From positions 62,001 through 126,000 of the forward strand of contig CAYMIN010000011.1 of the NCBI GenBank assembly GCA_964390495.1: 64,000 nt of DNA. Direction: 5' to 3'. The translations under genes were made by a program, and so were the position numbers. Within the stretch, counting starts at the first letter, position 1. The number at the start of each line of letters is the position of its first letter. Origin of the DNA: UBA11051 sp964390495 (GTDB lineage: Bacteria; Armatimonadota; Zipacnadia; Zipacnadales; UBA11051). The notes under the pieces were generated by a model that ran no database searches, was not told where the DNA came from, and saw nothing but the letters and a program-made list of their open reading frames with translations. Below, in pieces: positions 46,451-56,194 of the stretch.

Positions 46451-46542
46451 GCGAGCTCTGCGCACCCAAACGGTCAACGGCTGGGCCAGGCTTGTCTGTT
46501 TCGCTCTGCGAAACAGCCTGCGACAGGCCCCTCCATTACGAC
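46451..46542. repeat. Intergenic repeat, copy A
   Basis: About 92 nt matching 61041-61137 with scattered differences. It contains the stem CTGTTTCGC/GCGAAACAG with loop TCT (copy B has loop ACC) and ends CGACAGGCC. It lies just after the heparinase gene stop. Confidence 0.75.
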
Positions 46543-46588
46543 TAACGCGGGGGGCCGAGTAGTGGTTGTTTCGGGAAGGAGTGCCAAC

Positions 46589-47539
46589 ATGAAACACATG
46601 CTGACGGTGGTGCTGCTAGGTCTTTCGTGTCTCGCAGCTCGCGCCACACCGTATGCTGCCCCGAACACCCAGACGGGGCTGCAGTTACAGGACAATGGTG
46701 ACTGGCTCTTCGCCAATGACCAATACCTGATCCGCTTCGCCAAGAAATGCGGCTATGCCGGTGTTGATGTGCGCGTGCTGGCCGGTAGCGGCAGGCGCCT
46801 CGACCAGTACTGGGTGCCCGAGTACGCTTTCGGCCCGATGTGCCGGTTCTTTGACAATATCGCCTTCACGGCGGCCGATTCGGCGGAGATCCAGGGCCTG
46901 CTGACGATGGAGAATACCTTCGTCGCGGCTGAGGCCACCACCATAGACGGCAAGCCCGCGCTGGTTCAGAAGGGCTATTTGCAGAACCGCAGGGACCAGT
47001 CGCAGGGCCAGGTCTATTTCGAGAAGACGCTGCTATTCGACAATGACCATTACGACGTGACACTGGCAGTGCGGGTCCCGGAGGGTGCGGCATATCGCTA
47101 TGCCAACGTATGGTGGGACATCAATGATGACTGGTCGGACCGCTACGAGAACAGTGCCGGCGACCGGATCAACCTGCGCGTGGATGTGGGGGATGCCCCG
47201 CAGGCGGTAAAGTGTCATCGCTCCTTTGCGCAACTCGACCGGGGTTACGGGGCCTGGATCAAGGTCGGTGGCGAGCAAGAGGAGATCGTGGTATGCTCGC
47301 AGGATGCGACGCTGAAGGCGCTGCCCTATGCCGGGCTGGGCATTTTCGACGGAGGGGTGGAGAGGCTGCCTCGGCTCGGCTACGAGAACTCCTCGCACTC
47401 GTGCATGTCGCTGCACCTTATCGGCGGCCGCCAGACCCCGGCGGTCCTGGAGCCGGCGGCCCTGACGATTACCTACAGCGTGTACTTCCTGGCGACCTCC
47501 ACATACGAAGAGCTGTACGGCTCACTCGAGCCGGAATAG
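46589..47539 (+). CDS. Exported protein of unknown function in the lyase block
   Basis: 316 aa from ATG 46589, with AAGGAG 7 nt upstream; the frame opens at 46448 in the repeat. A signal peptide (KHMLTVVLLGLSCLAARA) is followed by an all-beta-looking protein (WLFANDQYLIRFAKKCGYAG; YFEKTLLFDNDHYDVTLAVRVP; WWDINDDWSDRYENSAGDRI). It resembles polysaccharide-lyase accessory domains in composition, but I recognise no family. It lies in the same direction as, and between, a heparinase and an esterase gene. Confidence 0.6.
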   Translation: MKHMLTVVLLGLSCLAARATPYAAPNTQTGLQLQDNGDWLFANDQYLIRFAKKCGYAGVDVRVLAGSGRRLDQYWVPEYAFGPMCRFFDNIAFTAADSAEIQGLLTMENTFVAAEATTIDGKPALVQKGYLQNRRDQSQGQVYFEKTLLFDNDHYDVTLAVRVPEGAAYRYANVWWDINDDWSDRYENSAGDRINLRVDVGDAPQAVKCHRSFAQLDRGYGAWIKVGGEQEEIVVCSQDATLKALPYAGLGIFDGGVERLPRLGYENSSHSCMSLHLIGGRQTPAVLEPAALTITYSVYFLATSTYEELYGSLEPE

Positions 47540-47606
47540 CGGCACACAATCACGGCACTCTATGGTAAGAAGCGCACAGTATTCCAATGGATGGGAGAGT
47601 TGGATC

Positions 47607-50600
47607 ATGCGAAGCAGCGCAGCTAGAGTGAGTTTGGTGGTACTGCTGGCGGTTCTGGCAGCGGTGGGTGAAGCTGGATGGAACTACTATCCCGCGCCTG
47701 AGGTCATTGACCGCGTCTCGCCCGCGGCTGAGTGCCTGCGGGTCGCGGCGCCGCCGGAGTTGGACGGCATCGCCACAGAGCCGGCCTGGCAGCAGACGCC
47801 GCTAGAGCGCGCCTGGGTTGACCCCACCGACGGTCATAACCGCATTTCAGCTTTGCCCCTGGAGGCCCGCTTTCTATACGACGACAGCAACATCTACGTG
47901 TTCTTCGAGGCCGGGCCCGTTCCTCCGGAGCTGCAGGTACCCGCGCAGTCGGGATGGCGAATGCACCTGATCATTGATCCCCGCCCCGACCATATCAATG
48001 TCCCGTGGGTTCAGCTCGCCGCCGACGGCACGGCCAAGCTCGACCTGAGTACGTTCAAGATTCGCTTCCGCGATGATGACTACAAATCATTAGCGCAGCC
48101 CCAGGGCCAGACCGTAGTGGAAAACGGGCGTCTGCATGGCGAGTTCGCTATCCCGATTGCCGGCCTGATGGCAGATCCGCCGGCCGTTGGCGAGGTTTGG
48201 GACTTGGAGTTTGCCTTACGCACCACTGCCAGCCGCACCGCGAGCGCCTGGTGCGCCTATGGTATCCGCGGGCGGCTGCATTTCATATCCGAGGCCCCGC
48301 CTGCGCCTGCCTATCGTCTGACTAGGCCGCAACTGCCGATTACCCCGCATCACGGCTCTTTCCCGGTCGCGGTGACGGTGGAAAAGCAGGGAGACGGTCT
48401 GCCCCCGACCGAAATCATTGCACGCGGCCTGACGGGCCAGAGTGCCGGCGAGGCCGTGAGCTTCGACTTCTCGCCGGCGCAGGTCGGGAAGCCCTTCAAC
48501 TTCGTCGTCGAGATGCCCGAGCCGGGCTGGGGAGCCGTCAGGTTCGAGCTGCGGCGTGGGGCCGAGCTGACCGATGTGCTCATGCTGCCGGTGCAGATTG
48601 ATCCGCAACTGCCTCGTTTCGCCGATACGGTGAAGGGCTCGTTTGAATGCCACCTTGACACCTTCGCCCCGGCTGTCGGTCGCCCGGTCAGCGGCCAACT
48701 CGACTTCGCCCCCTTTGCGGCGGATGAAACCGCGCGGGTGACGGTGGGTCTGCAGGCCCGGGAGACTGTCGGCGACGAAATGCCGCAAATGCCGACCGAA
48801 ACGGTCTATCTGGGCCGCCAGCGCCCCTTGACGGCGACCTTCGCCCTCGATACGGCCGACCTGCCCTGCGGCCTCTATCGCGTCGCCGGGACTTTCGCGG
48901 TCGGGGGAAAAGGATACCGATTTGAGAGCCAGCCGGTTAAGATCGCGTCCACACTAGTGACCGCCTACGAGGCGATCATGGAGGAGTTTGAGCGGCGTTT
49001 CGCAGCTCTCGGCGAGCGCGAACTGAGCTACCCGTTCCAGCGCGATTGTGCGGCGTTCTTGCTCTACATGCTGCGGCGGCACCCGGCGCAGGACAACAAG
49101 ATCGAGCCGCGGGCAACGGCATGGGCGGTGCAGCTTGACGGCATGTTGACGGCGCTGGAGCAGGACCGCAACTACTTTGCCGGTAGATCCGGACCGTTCT
49201 TATGCGCCTACCGCTCGCGCGTGGATGGGTCTTTGCAGCCGTACGAGGTGAACCTCCCCGAGGGCTTCGACCGCACCAAGCAATGGCCCACCATCTTCGG
49301 CTACCACGGGACCTATAGCCACTACTACTATGGTGTCGTCGGCTTGCAGAGGCTCGGCTACCAGCCGCTGCCGAAGTGGCCGCTCGTGGCCATCGGCCTC
49401 GAGGGACGCCATCCCGTGCAGCGCTTGAGGGGCATGGCCGACGTTGATTTCATGGAGGTCTATGACCAGGTCAAGGCGCACTTCGGCATGGACCCGGACC
49501 GCCTCTCCGTCACCGGCTTCTCGCGCGGGGCCTGGACTTCATGCTATTTCGCCACCCAACTGCCGCATCTGTTTGCCTCCTCAGCGCCCTGCGCTCATTT
49601 CGGCTATGAGTTTTTCAGTGATGCCCCCAATATGCGGCACGTGCACTTTTGCCCCTATCACAGCGTCCACGACGAGCGCTGCGAGATCGGCAATGAGCAC
49701 GTACTGGTGGGCATACTGACCAGTCTTGGCGGCAATGTCTCCTATCAGCAGTACCGCACCGGCCCCCATACTACGCAGACTCAGTATCGTGATCGCAGGC
49801 ACGTAGAGAAGATGCTGGACAGTCGGGCGGTGCAGTACCCGCCGGACGTACAGTTCGTCTGCACCAGACCCCGCTACGGACGTGGCTATTGGGGGCGTAT
49901 CGAGCGGCTGATTGAGTACGGTAAGCTGGCGAAGTTCTCCGCCCGCGTCACCGGCCCCAGCAGCATCGAGATAGCGACCGACAACGTCGGCGCACTGGCG
50001 CTGGACCTCACCGGCGGCCAGGTGGACAAAGCCCGGGCGCTTACCATCGTGCTCAACGGCGCATCCCGGAAGCTGCCCTACTCTGAGAATCTGCGCCTGG
50101 AGATCCAGCCGGTGCAGGCTGAAATCCTGAAAAGCCCTGACCTTGCCGGCCCGCTGGGGGACTGGATGTTCGATAAGTCGTTGATCGTGTATGGAACTGA
50201 GGCGGGCGGGAAGATTGCGACAGCCTGCAAGACACTGGCTGAAGAGGTAAGTAAGGGCACCAGCATCTCATCGCAACGGGCCATGGACTTTATCAGGGAT
50301 TCGGAGTGTGAATTCCCGGTCAAGGCTGACAAAGACATTAGCGTCCAGGACGTGGCCGACTGCAATCTGGTACTGATCGGCGGCCCGGGAGCGAATTCGG
50401 TCGCCAGCCGCATCGCCGAGCGGCTGCCGGTGGATTTTGACACCGAAGGCCTGCAGGTAGGCGACCTGCGCTTCAGCGGCCCGGGCGCTAGTGTGGCCTT
50501 TATCTATCCCAACCCGGAGAATCCCCAGCGCTATGTGGTAGTGGTGGCCGCCGCCGATCCGGCACAGCCGCCGGCCATTGCCGCACGTATGCTGGGCGAG

Positions 50601-51188
50601 CTGCATGCAGACGTGCTGGTTATCGGCGGGGAAAGTGCGGTGCGGCAGCCGCGCAAGCTCCACTTCGATGCGCAATGGCGCTTGCAGCCGCAGCCGCCGC
50701 TGTGTCAGGTGCCGGCCGGCCTCGACACCGATTGGGACCGGATCGCTCTCGACGCCGTCCATCAGTACAGCGGCGCCGATGTCAGCTATCGCTACTCCTG
50801 GCGCGAGCCGCCGGCGATAGTCGCGGGCCCTCTCTACCACTGCGACGTGGTCCAGAACGTCGGCAGGCAACAGGCCCTGGTGGCCTTGACGATGACCGGC
50901 GCACAGCTTACCGAGCACCTGCGGAGCTGGATCATGCTTTATGGGAAGCCGCCGCTGCTGCGGGGCGTCAAGCTGGCCTGGCACATTGACCCGGCCAACA
51001 AGCTGGTGCGGATAGACCAGTGTGACCTGAAGCCGGAGCAGGAGTACGTGGTAGTGGCGGAGGAGGAGTCGCTGATGCGACCCTGCTGGGATCTGGGCGA
51101 GCATGTCCAGTATCGCCTGCTGGACCTCAGCATCACCCAGGCGGTCGTTCAATATTTGCAGGCTGGCAAACTGGCCCCAGCCGACTGA
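47607..51188 (+). CDS. Exported multidomain esterase: CBM9-like, alpha/beta-hydrolase and 5'-nucleotidase-C-like domains
   Basis: 1193 aa from ATG 47607, with GGGAGAG 7 nt upstream. After the signal peptide comes a CBM9/DOMON-like domain (about 45-200: ELDGIATEPAWQQTPLE, LEARFLYDDSNIYVFFEA). The alpha/beta-hydrolase (about 530-740) has the nucleophile GFSRGA near 637 and preceding MDPDRLSVTGFSRG, as in prolyl-oligopeptidase/esterase enzymes. The end (about 1060-1190) resembles the 5'-nucleotidase C-terminal domain: GPLYHCDVVQNVGRQQALVAL, MTGAQLTEHL, LKPEQEYVVVAEEESL. The typical metal-site N-terminal domain is absent. It could deacylate the polysaccharide attacked by the lyases. Confidence 0.8.
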   Translation: MRSSAARVSLVVLLAVLAAVGEAGWNYYPAPEVIDRVSPAAECLRVAAPPELDGIATEPAWQQTPLERAWVDPTDGHNRISALPLEARFLYDDSNIYVFFEAGPVPPELQVPAQSGWRMHLIIDPRPDHINVPWVQLAADGTAKLDLSTFKIRFRDDDYKSLAQPQGQTVVENGRLHGEFAIPIAGLMADPPAVGEVWDLEFALRTTASRTASAWCAYGIRGRLHFISEAPPAPAYRLTRPQLPITPHHGSFPVAVTVEKQGDGLPPTEIIARGLTGQSAGEAVSFDFSPAQVGKPFNFVVEMPEPGWGAVRFELRRGAELTDVLMLPVQIDPQLPRFADTVKGSFECHLDTFAPAVGRPVSGQLDFAPFAADETARVTVGLQARETVGDEMPQMPTETVYLGRQRPLTATFALDTADLPCGLYRVAGTFAVGGKGYRFESQPVKIASTLVTAYEAIMEEFERRFAALGERELSYPFQRDCAAFLLYMLRRHPAQDNKIEPRATAWAVQLDGMLTALEQDRNYFAGRSGPFLCAYRSRVDGSLQPYEVNLPEGFDRTKQWPTIFGYHGTYSHYYYGVVGLQRLGYQPLPKWPLVAIGLEGRHPVQRLRGMADVDFMEVYDQVKAHFGMDPDRLSVTGFSRGAWTSCYFATQLPHLFASSAPCAHFGYEFFSDAPNMRHVHFCPYHSVHDERCEIGNEHVLVGILTSLGGNVSYQQYRTGPHTTQTQYRDRRHVEKMLDSRAVQYPPDVQFVCTRPRYGRGYWGRIERLIEYGKLAKFSARVTGPSSIEIATDNVGALALDLTGGQVDKARALTIVLNGASRKLPYSENLRLEIQPVQAEILKSPDLAGPLGDWMFDKSLIVYGTEAGGKIATACKTLAEEVSKGTSISSQRAMDFIRDSECEFPVKADKDISVQDVADCNLVLIGGPGANSVASRIAERLPVDFDTEGLQVGDLRFSGPGASVAFIYPNPENPQRYVVVVAAADPAQPPAIAARMLGELHADVLVIGGESAVRQPRKLHFDAQWRLQPQPPLCQVPAGLDTDWDRIALDAVHQYSGADVSYRYSWREPPAIVAGPLYHCDVVQNVGRQQALVALTMTGAQLTEHLRSWIMLYGKPPLLRGVKLAWHIDPANKLVRIDQCDLKPEQEYVVVAEEESLMRPCWDLGEHVQYRLLDLSITQAVVQYLQAGKLAPAD

Positions 51189-51324
51189 GCGATGTTACGC
51201 AACTTCCTTCTCACCCAGGCAGGACATCTTCGACCGATTGGGCCGAAGGTGCTTAAGTCACTCTTCGGCGGTCTGCAGTAGCGGTCCCGGCGCATGTGAG
51301 ACCAAAGCCGGTGACGAGAAGGTC

Positions 51325-52737
51325 TTACCCCACCAGTTGCTGCCTGGCTTTCTCCACCACCTTGCGCATCTCGGCAAGCTGCGGCTCGCGGCCCTCGGGC
51401 TTCCGGTATTGGCCCAGCAGCTCGTTGACCTGCGCCTGGGCCTTATCGAGCATCCGCTGCTCTTGCTCGAAGCCTGCGAAGCCGGCGCGCTCGATCAACT
51501 CGGGCAGCCACAGCGCCTTGCGGAAAGTCTGCAGCGTATGCTCGGTGCGGAGGTGGTCCAGCTTGAGCCCCAGGTCAACCTCGAGGATGCTGGGCATGGC
51601 GATATTGTCCGCCGTCGGCTCAACTTCCCTCGCGAACTGGTGAGCGCCCGCGCCCAGGTCTCTCTCCAGCATAAGCTGGACGGGCGCGAGGATTTTCCCA
51701 TCATCCAGCATCCCCTGGCCGATGCCGGGGTGCCGGCCGGTAAAGGCGGCAATGGTCATGGCTTTGTAGGCTTTTTCCAGAGCCGCGTACAGTCCGGGGA
51801 CCTTGGCGGAACAGTACTCGCCGCCACCTACCGGCACTATCATGCCGCACCAACGCCGCAAAAACTCCACCGCCGCGAAACCGTAGTACATGGCATCGCA
51901 GGCGCAGTAGCTCACCTCGCCGGTGCTCATGTCCATGCTGCCGGCCCACATTGAGCCCGCCAGCGGTACTTCGGGGTTAACCGCCCGCGCCGTCAGCCAG
52001 GCCGCCACATGCTCGGCGCTGGCTACGACGATGAAGCCCTCCACGGTGGCGGGGGTGGTGAAGCCCGCAATCGGCATACCGGTGAGGCCGAGCGGTGTGC
52101 CCTCCTCGGCGCGCCGCACGAACTTGTCGGCCACATCCTTGTCGAAGCGCAGCGGGTGGGCGAAGCATATCGCGCCCCAGGTGAACCAATCGGCGATGCC
52201 GAGGATGTCGCCCATCTCCTTCAGATAGTCCACCTGGTCCACATGCCAGGCGAAGGTGCGGCCGGGCCGGTGGGCATACTCCGCCAACAGCATTGCCGCC
52301 TCCAGCGGCTCCAGCATCGCCGGCACATCGGTCAGCAGCAGCGCGTGGCCGGCATCCACCTCCGGATGCAGTACATCGGCGAGCTTAATCAGGGTGATGA
52401 AATCCTCGCGGTTGCCGGAGCGAGTTGCTTGCTGCTCCCAGTCATAATAGAACTGGGCTATCTGGGTACCGAGTGTCGGCAGAGGTGGGGCGGCAAATCT
52501 GGCTTCGGGCTGTTGCGCCTGATTACCGGCTTGCCTGAGTTTGGCGACGAACTCCAGCACCATATCACGCGGGAACCTGGCCCGCTCGGCCTCGTAGTCA
52601 ACCTTGGCGCCGGCGCCTTCCAGCGCACTCAGCAGTTCCTGGTTCTGGCACAGTATCCCGACTTTTTCCAGCACTTCGCAGACGCCGTCGGCCAGTGGCT
52701 GAATATCCTCATCACGCAGCAGCGTTCTCTGAAACAT
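51325..52737 (-). CDS. MttB-like (trimethylamine methyltransferase superfamily) protein
   Basis: 470 aa from ATG 52737, with GGGAGG 7 nt upstream; the frame opens at 52866. Family features are the N-terminal LLRDEDIQPLADGVCEVLEKVGI, the TIM-barrel body and SCELL-like end. There is no in-frame UAG, so this is a non-pyrrolysine MttB homologue, like MtgB-type quaternary-amine demethylases, which move a methyl to a corrinoid protein. The corrinoid protein and reductive-activation gene are not in the window. Divergent from the Gfo/Idh gene. UroD-like paralogues 1-4 kb away could complete the methyl transfer. Confidence 0.85.
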   Translation of the reverse strand: MFQRTLLRDEDIQPLADGVCEVLEKVGILCQNQELLSALEGAGAKVDYEAERARFPRDMVLEFVAKLRQAGNQAQQPEARFAAPPLPTLGTQIAQFYYDWEQQATRSGNREDFITLIKLADVLHPEVDAGHALLLTDVPAMLEPLEAAMLLAEYAHRPGRTFAWHVDQVDYLKEMGDILGIADWFTWGAICFAHPLRFDKDVADKFVRRAEEGTPLGLTGMPIAGFTTPATVEGFIVVASAEHVAAWLTARAVNPEVPLAGSMWAGSMDMSTGEVSYCACDAMYYGFAAVEFLRRWCGMIVPVGGGEYCSAKVPGLYAALEKAYKAMTIAAFTGRHPGIGQGMLDDGKILAPVQLMLERDLGAGAHQFAREVEPTADNIAMPSILEVDLGLKLDHLRTEHTLQTFRKALWLPELIERAGFAGFEQEQRMLDKAQAQVNELLGQYRKPEGREPQLAEMRKVVEKARQQLVG

Positions 52738-52945
52738 GTGAAATCCTCCCTGCGCAGCATTTCCTGACGGACTTCCTGCTCCCGTGTTGTCGCCATTGGT
52801 TTTCGCACCCAACGGCGTGTCAACCTGCCTGAAATCTGAAGTGAAAAGCCTGCAGGGCAATCGCATCGCCGTAGCGAACTACGCAGCAACTGACCGGATC
52901 AAAGTCGCAGCGATGCGCTGCAGAATTGTGAGGGAGTGAAACAAA

Positions 52946-53965
52946 ATGGCACTTAAGGTTGGATTCGTTGGCACCGGCGGTATCGCTAACCGCCATCTTC
53001 AGAACACCGCCAAGCGCGATGACATCGAGATGGTCGGCTATGCGGACGTAGTCCTGGATCGGGCCCAGGCAGCCGCCGAGGCATACGGTGGCAACGCCTA
53101 TGAGAGCTTCATGGACCTGTACGACAACGAGGCGCCGGACGCGATTGTCATCTGCACCCCACCATTCGCGCATGGTGACATCGAGGTTGAAGCCGCCCAG
53201 CGGGGTATTCACTTCTTCGTCGAAAAGCCTGTCGCAATCAGCATGGACATGGCCAATGGCGTCCAGGAGGCAGTGGAGACCTCCGGCATCGCCACCCAGG
53301 TCGGGTATATGTTCCGCTTCTCCGAGGCCTTGATTCAGGTGCGCAAGCTGCTGGCGGACCGGCCCATCGCTATGGTGCAGGCCCATTACTACATGCCCGG
53401 GTTGCCTCCGCCTGCGTGGTGGCCCTACATGAACAAAGGCGGCGGGCAGCTTGTCGAGCAGGCCACTCACATGCTCGATCTCGGCCGCTTCCTGGCCGGT
53501 GAGGTGGCGACGGTCACGGGTGAGACCGCCTGTGTGCGCGACTGGATCGAGGTTCCCGACGGCTACGAGCCTGAGGGCCTGCTCAAATACTCCGAGTCAT
53601 TCGACATTCCGGATGTGACCGGTCTGCTGATGCGCTACGAGGGTGGGGCGCTGGGCACGCTGAGCTGCTCGCTGGTGCCGCAGGCGACCTGGGACGTGGG
53701 CTTCAAGGTGGTTGCCGACGGCCTCTTGGTGACCATTGAGGGCCCCAACGCAAGCTGGGTCGGCGACGAAGAGGGCGAGATGAAGGCCGGAGAGAACTGG
53801 GCCGAGTATGTGCTTTACGAGCTCTACGATCAGCTACTCGCCGGCAGCACCCAGACCAGCGTCCCGTACCTGGAGGGGGTCAAGAGCCTGGCAATCTCCC
53901 TGGCCGGCTATGAGTCGGTGAAACGTGGCGGAGTTCCGGTGAGAATTGCCGATCTGCTCGGCTAG
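52946..53965 (+). CDS. Gfo/Idh/MocA-family oxidoreductase
   Basis: 339 aa. The NAD(P)-binding motif is GFVGTGGIANRH (6-17) and the signature EKPVAIS spans 93-99, with the C-terminal alpha/beta domain intact. Such enzymes oxidise sugars, inositols or related polyols. GAGGGAGTG lies before the ATG. It lies between MttB and UroD-like genes, and it is convergent with the next gene, 7 nt away. Confidence 0.9.
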   Translation: MALKVGFVGTGGIANRHLQNTAKRDDIEMVGYADVVLDRAQAAAEAYGGNAYESFMDLYDNEAPDAIVICTPPFAHGDIEVEAAQRGIHFFVEKPVAISMDMANGVQEAVETSGIATQVGYMFRFSEALIQVRKLLADRPIAMVQAHYYMPGLPPPAWWPYMNKGGGQLVEQATHMLDLGRFLAGEVATVTGETACVRDWIEVPDGYEPEGLLKYSESFDIPDVTGLLMRYEGGALGTLSCSLVPQATWDVGFKVVADGLLVTIEGPNASWVGDEEGEMKAGENWAEYVLYELYDQLLAGSTQTSVPYLEGVKSLAISLAGYESVKRGGVPVRIADLLG

Positions 53966-53971
53966 GCGGCA

Positions 53972-55030
53972 CTACCGCTTCCGCAGCTTCTCGCACAGCT
54001 CCAGGTAGTAAAGGCCGTTTTCGAGCGGTACGTTAGAGGGAATGTGGTTGCCCACGGCCATGAAGAAGCCGGGACAGTCGCGGCCGATGGCGTAGCTGGC
54101 CTCGACCTCGGCCCGGATCTGCTCTTTGGTGCCGAAGGTGAGAGTGCGACAGTCAACCTTGCCGCCGAAGATCGAGAGGCGGTCGCCGTACTTCTCGCAG
54201 ACCATCTCGAAATCGGTCATCGGCTCAAAGATAAGCCCATCCACGCCGCAGTCAACGAAGTCGTCCACGAACTCGGTGAAGTCGCCATCGGAGCAGAAAA
54301 GCAGCTTCTTGCCGGCATCCTTGAGCGGTGCCCAGAGCTGCTTGTACTTGGGGAAGATATACTTGCGATACCAGTCGGGGTGAAAGATCGCGCCCTCGCT
54401 CCAGACCATATCATCGTGGCAAAGGAAGCAAGGTGCGGAGGTCTTGGCCTGGGCCTCGAAGAGCTGCATATTCAGCTCCAGGATACTCTGCAGGACCTTG
54501 TCGAAACCATCGGGGTCGGTGCCGACGGCAGTCAGAAACATATCCCAGCCGAAGGTCTCGATGCACGCCGATACCATTGTGAAGTAGTAGCCGATCGGCC
54601 TGTAGTAATCCTCATTGCCGTCCCAGCCGTTGTGGTGGGCTTGCTCATAGAACTCGACCAGCGCCTCCTCATCTTCGTACAGGCCATACTCCTCCACGGC
54701 ATCGAACTCCAGCACCTCTTCCGGTGTCTTGAAGGGTAGGCTGACGGTCTCGCGCTTGTCCGAGCCGTCTTCGAGGAATTCGGCGTGGCCCATGTCGGAG
54801 GTGCGGCCGCGCTCCCTGCGGTTGATTGGCTCACCGGCGGTGGACCACATGAACTCCAGGCCGGCGCCACGGTGAAACTCCCCGTAGGCGTTTGGGCCGA
54901 GCGCCGGGTCCCTCGGATCAATGCCGGTGACGGCCTCGATCAGCGCCCAGTTGCTGCAATACTCGGTCTGGGGGATGCGGTCCGTCGGCTCCAGGTTGAT
55001 CGCCGCCAGCGCCCGCTCTTTGCCGGTCAA
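53972..55030 (-). CDS. Uroporphyrinogen decarboxylase-like protein lacking His-x-Cys
   Basis: 352 aa from a TTG at 55030, with AGGGTG 8 nt upstream, matching the family start LTGKERALAAINLEPTDRIP. The upstream ATG (55132) would add 34 unrelated residues and overlap the preceding gene. Where MtaA proteins have His-x-Cys it reads KLLFCSDGDFTEF, so a Cys remains but not the His. The C-terminus GNHIPSNVPLENGLYYLELCEK is typical. It follows a sister gene 32 nt away and probably shares its operon. Confidence 0.82.
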   Translation of the reverse strand: MTGKERALAAINLEPTDRIPQTEYCSNWALIEAVTGIDPRDPALGPNAYGEFHRGAGLEFMWSTAGEPINRRERGRTSDMGHAEFLEDGSDKRETVSLPFKTPEEVLEFDAVEEYGLYEDEEALVEFYEQAHHNGWDGNEDYYRPIGYYFTMVSACIETFGWDMFLTAVGTDPDGFDKVLQSILELNMQLFEAQAKTSAPCFLCHDDMVWSEGAIFHPDWYRKYIFPKYKQLWAPLKDAGKKLLFCSDGDFTEFVDDFVDCGVDGLIFEPMTDFEMVCEKYGDRLSIFGGKVDCRTLTFGTKEQIRAEVEASYAIGRDCPGFFMAVGNHIPSNVPLENGLYYLELCEKLRKR

Positions 55031-55062
55031 GTTGGCTTCACCCTTAGACAGCGCGGTAGTCG

Positions 55063-56130
55063 CTAACCGGTTAGGGGCAAGTCTGCCTCTGCGGCCAGCA
55101 CCTGTGAGATTGTGGCCATGCTCGTCTGCCATACCTGGTCGGGGATGTTCTCTGTGATTCCGACCAGGAACCGCGCACCCGGCGCGATGTCCTGCAGCAT
55201 CCGGCGGGTGTAGGCGGCGATTTTTTCAGGCGGCCACAGATGCACAGGGGAGGGGTAGTTGGTCCAGATGATCTTCTCCGGCCATGCCCGACGCGCCTCG
55301 GCCAGCTCCAGGTCGCCGTCCGGGACAGCCGCAAAAGCCTCGATAATGTCCACCTGAGACTTAGCTACCGCCTCGGTCAGCACCTGCATGCGCCCGTCCA
55401 TGTGTACGGCCAGCAGCTTACCCACAGGATGCAGATATGCGGCGAACTCGTCGTAACAGGGCACGCAGTACTGCTCGAAACGCTCGGGTCCGATCATATC
55501 GGCGGTGATGTTGTCACCAACGTGCAGCACCAGGGCCGGGCTGGCGGCGGCGATCTCGTACAGCTCGCGGCGGCGCTGCGCGATTGTTTCATAGAGGCCG
55601 AAGAACTCGTCAGGGCGCTCGTGCATGTCCACAGCGAACTGCTCGTGGCTCATCAGCTCCCACATCATCGCCATCATCGGGGTGCGCGGGAACCACCCGC
55701 CCAGCACCACTCCCGCCTCGCCCATGATGTCAACTGCATTCAGAAATCTGTCATAATCCGGCGCATAGACCTCATCGCGAACCATGAACTCGACGACCTG
55801 GTAGTCCTCCGGCTGCTTGATGAGGTATTCGGTCAGGCGAGTTGTGTCATAGCCGCCGCCGGTGCGCCGGACTTGCCAGACTTCCCCGACCGGCGTGTGG
55901 TAGGTATCGCGAACATGCAAGGTACCGTTGACGTAGTAGTTGCGGTGGGAGACCTCGACGTGCGGACGCTCCGTAGTGAAGACCTGGCAGTCGCTGACCA
56001 GGGCCAGGCCCTGATTGCGGAGTTGCTGTTCCGCCTCTCCACGAGGCAGCAGGCAACTGTAGCACGTGAAGGGAACGCGGTCCGGCATCTGGCCGTGCAG
56101 CGCCGCGAGCACTCGCTCTTTGGGGGTCAC
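55063..56130 (-). CDS. Uroporphyrinogen decarboxylase-like protein lacking Cys motif
   Basis: 355 aa from GTG 56130 (GGAGG 7 nt upstream); ATG 56157 adds nine residues. It opens TPKERVLAALHGQMPDRVPF, as in the UroD/MtaA superfamily. At the metal-site position it has AVHMDGRMQVL, with His but no Cys. The C-terminal LVGITENIPDQVWQTSM resembles the paralogue. It lies between an imidazolonepropionase-like amidohydrolase and a second UroD-like gene. Confidence 0.82.
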   Translation of the reverse strand: MTPKERVLAALHGQMPDRVPFTCYSCLLPRGEAEQQLRNQGLALVSDCQVFTTERPHVEVSHRNYYVNGTLHVRDTYHTPVGEVWQVRRTGGGYDTTRLTEYLIKQPEDYQVVEFMVRDEVYAPDYDRFLNAVDIMGEAGVVLGGWFPRTPMMAMMWELMSHEQFAVDMHERPDEFFGLYETIAQRRRELYEIAAASPALVLHVGDNITADMIGPERFEQYCVPCYDEFAAYLHPVGKLLAVHMDGRMQVLTEAVAKSQVDIIEAFAAVPDGDLELAEARRAWPEKIIWTNYPSPVHLWPPEKIAAYTRRMLQDIAPGARFLVGITENIPDQVWQTSMATISQVLAAEADLPLTG

Positions 56131-56194
56131 AACTCGCCCTCCTCCGGGCACCCACACCTGTCAATGCTGAATTGAGGCCAGCAACCGCAACGGG

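Noticed and set aside
51232..51275. Stem GCCGAAG/CTTCGGC as a terminator between convergent genes
   Set aside because: The outer part is imperfect and no T-run follows, so it is too weak to list.
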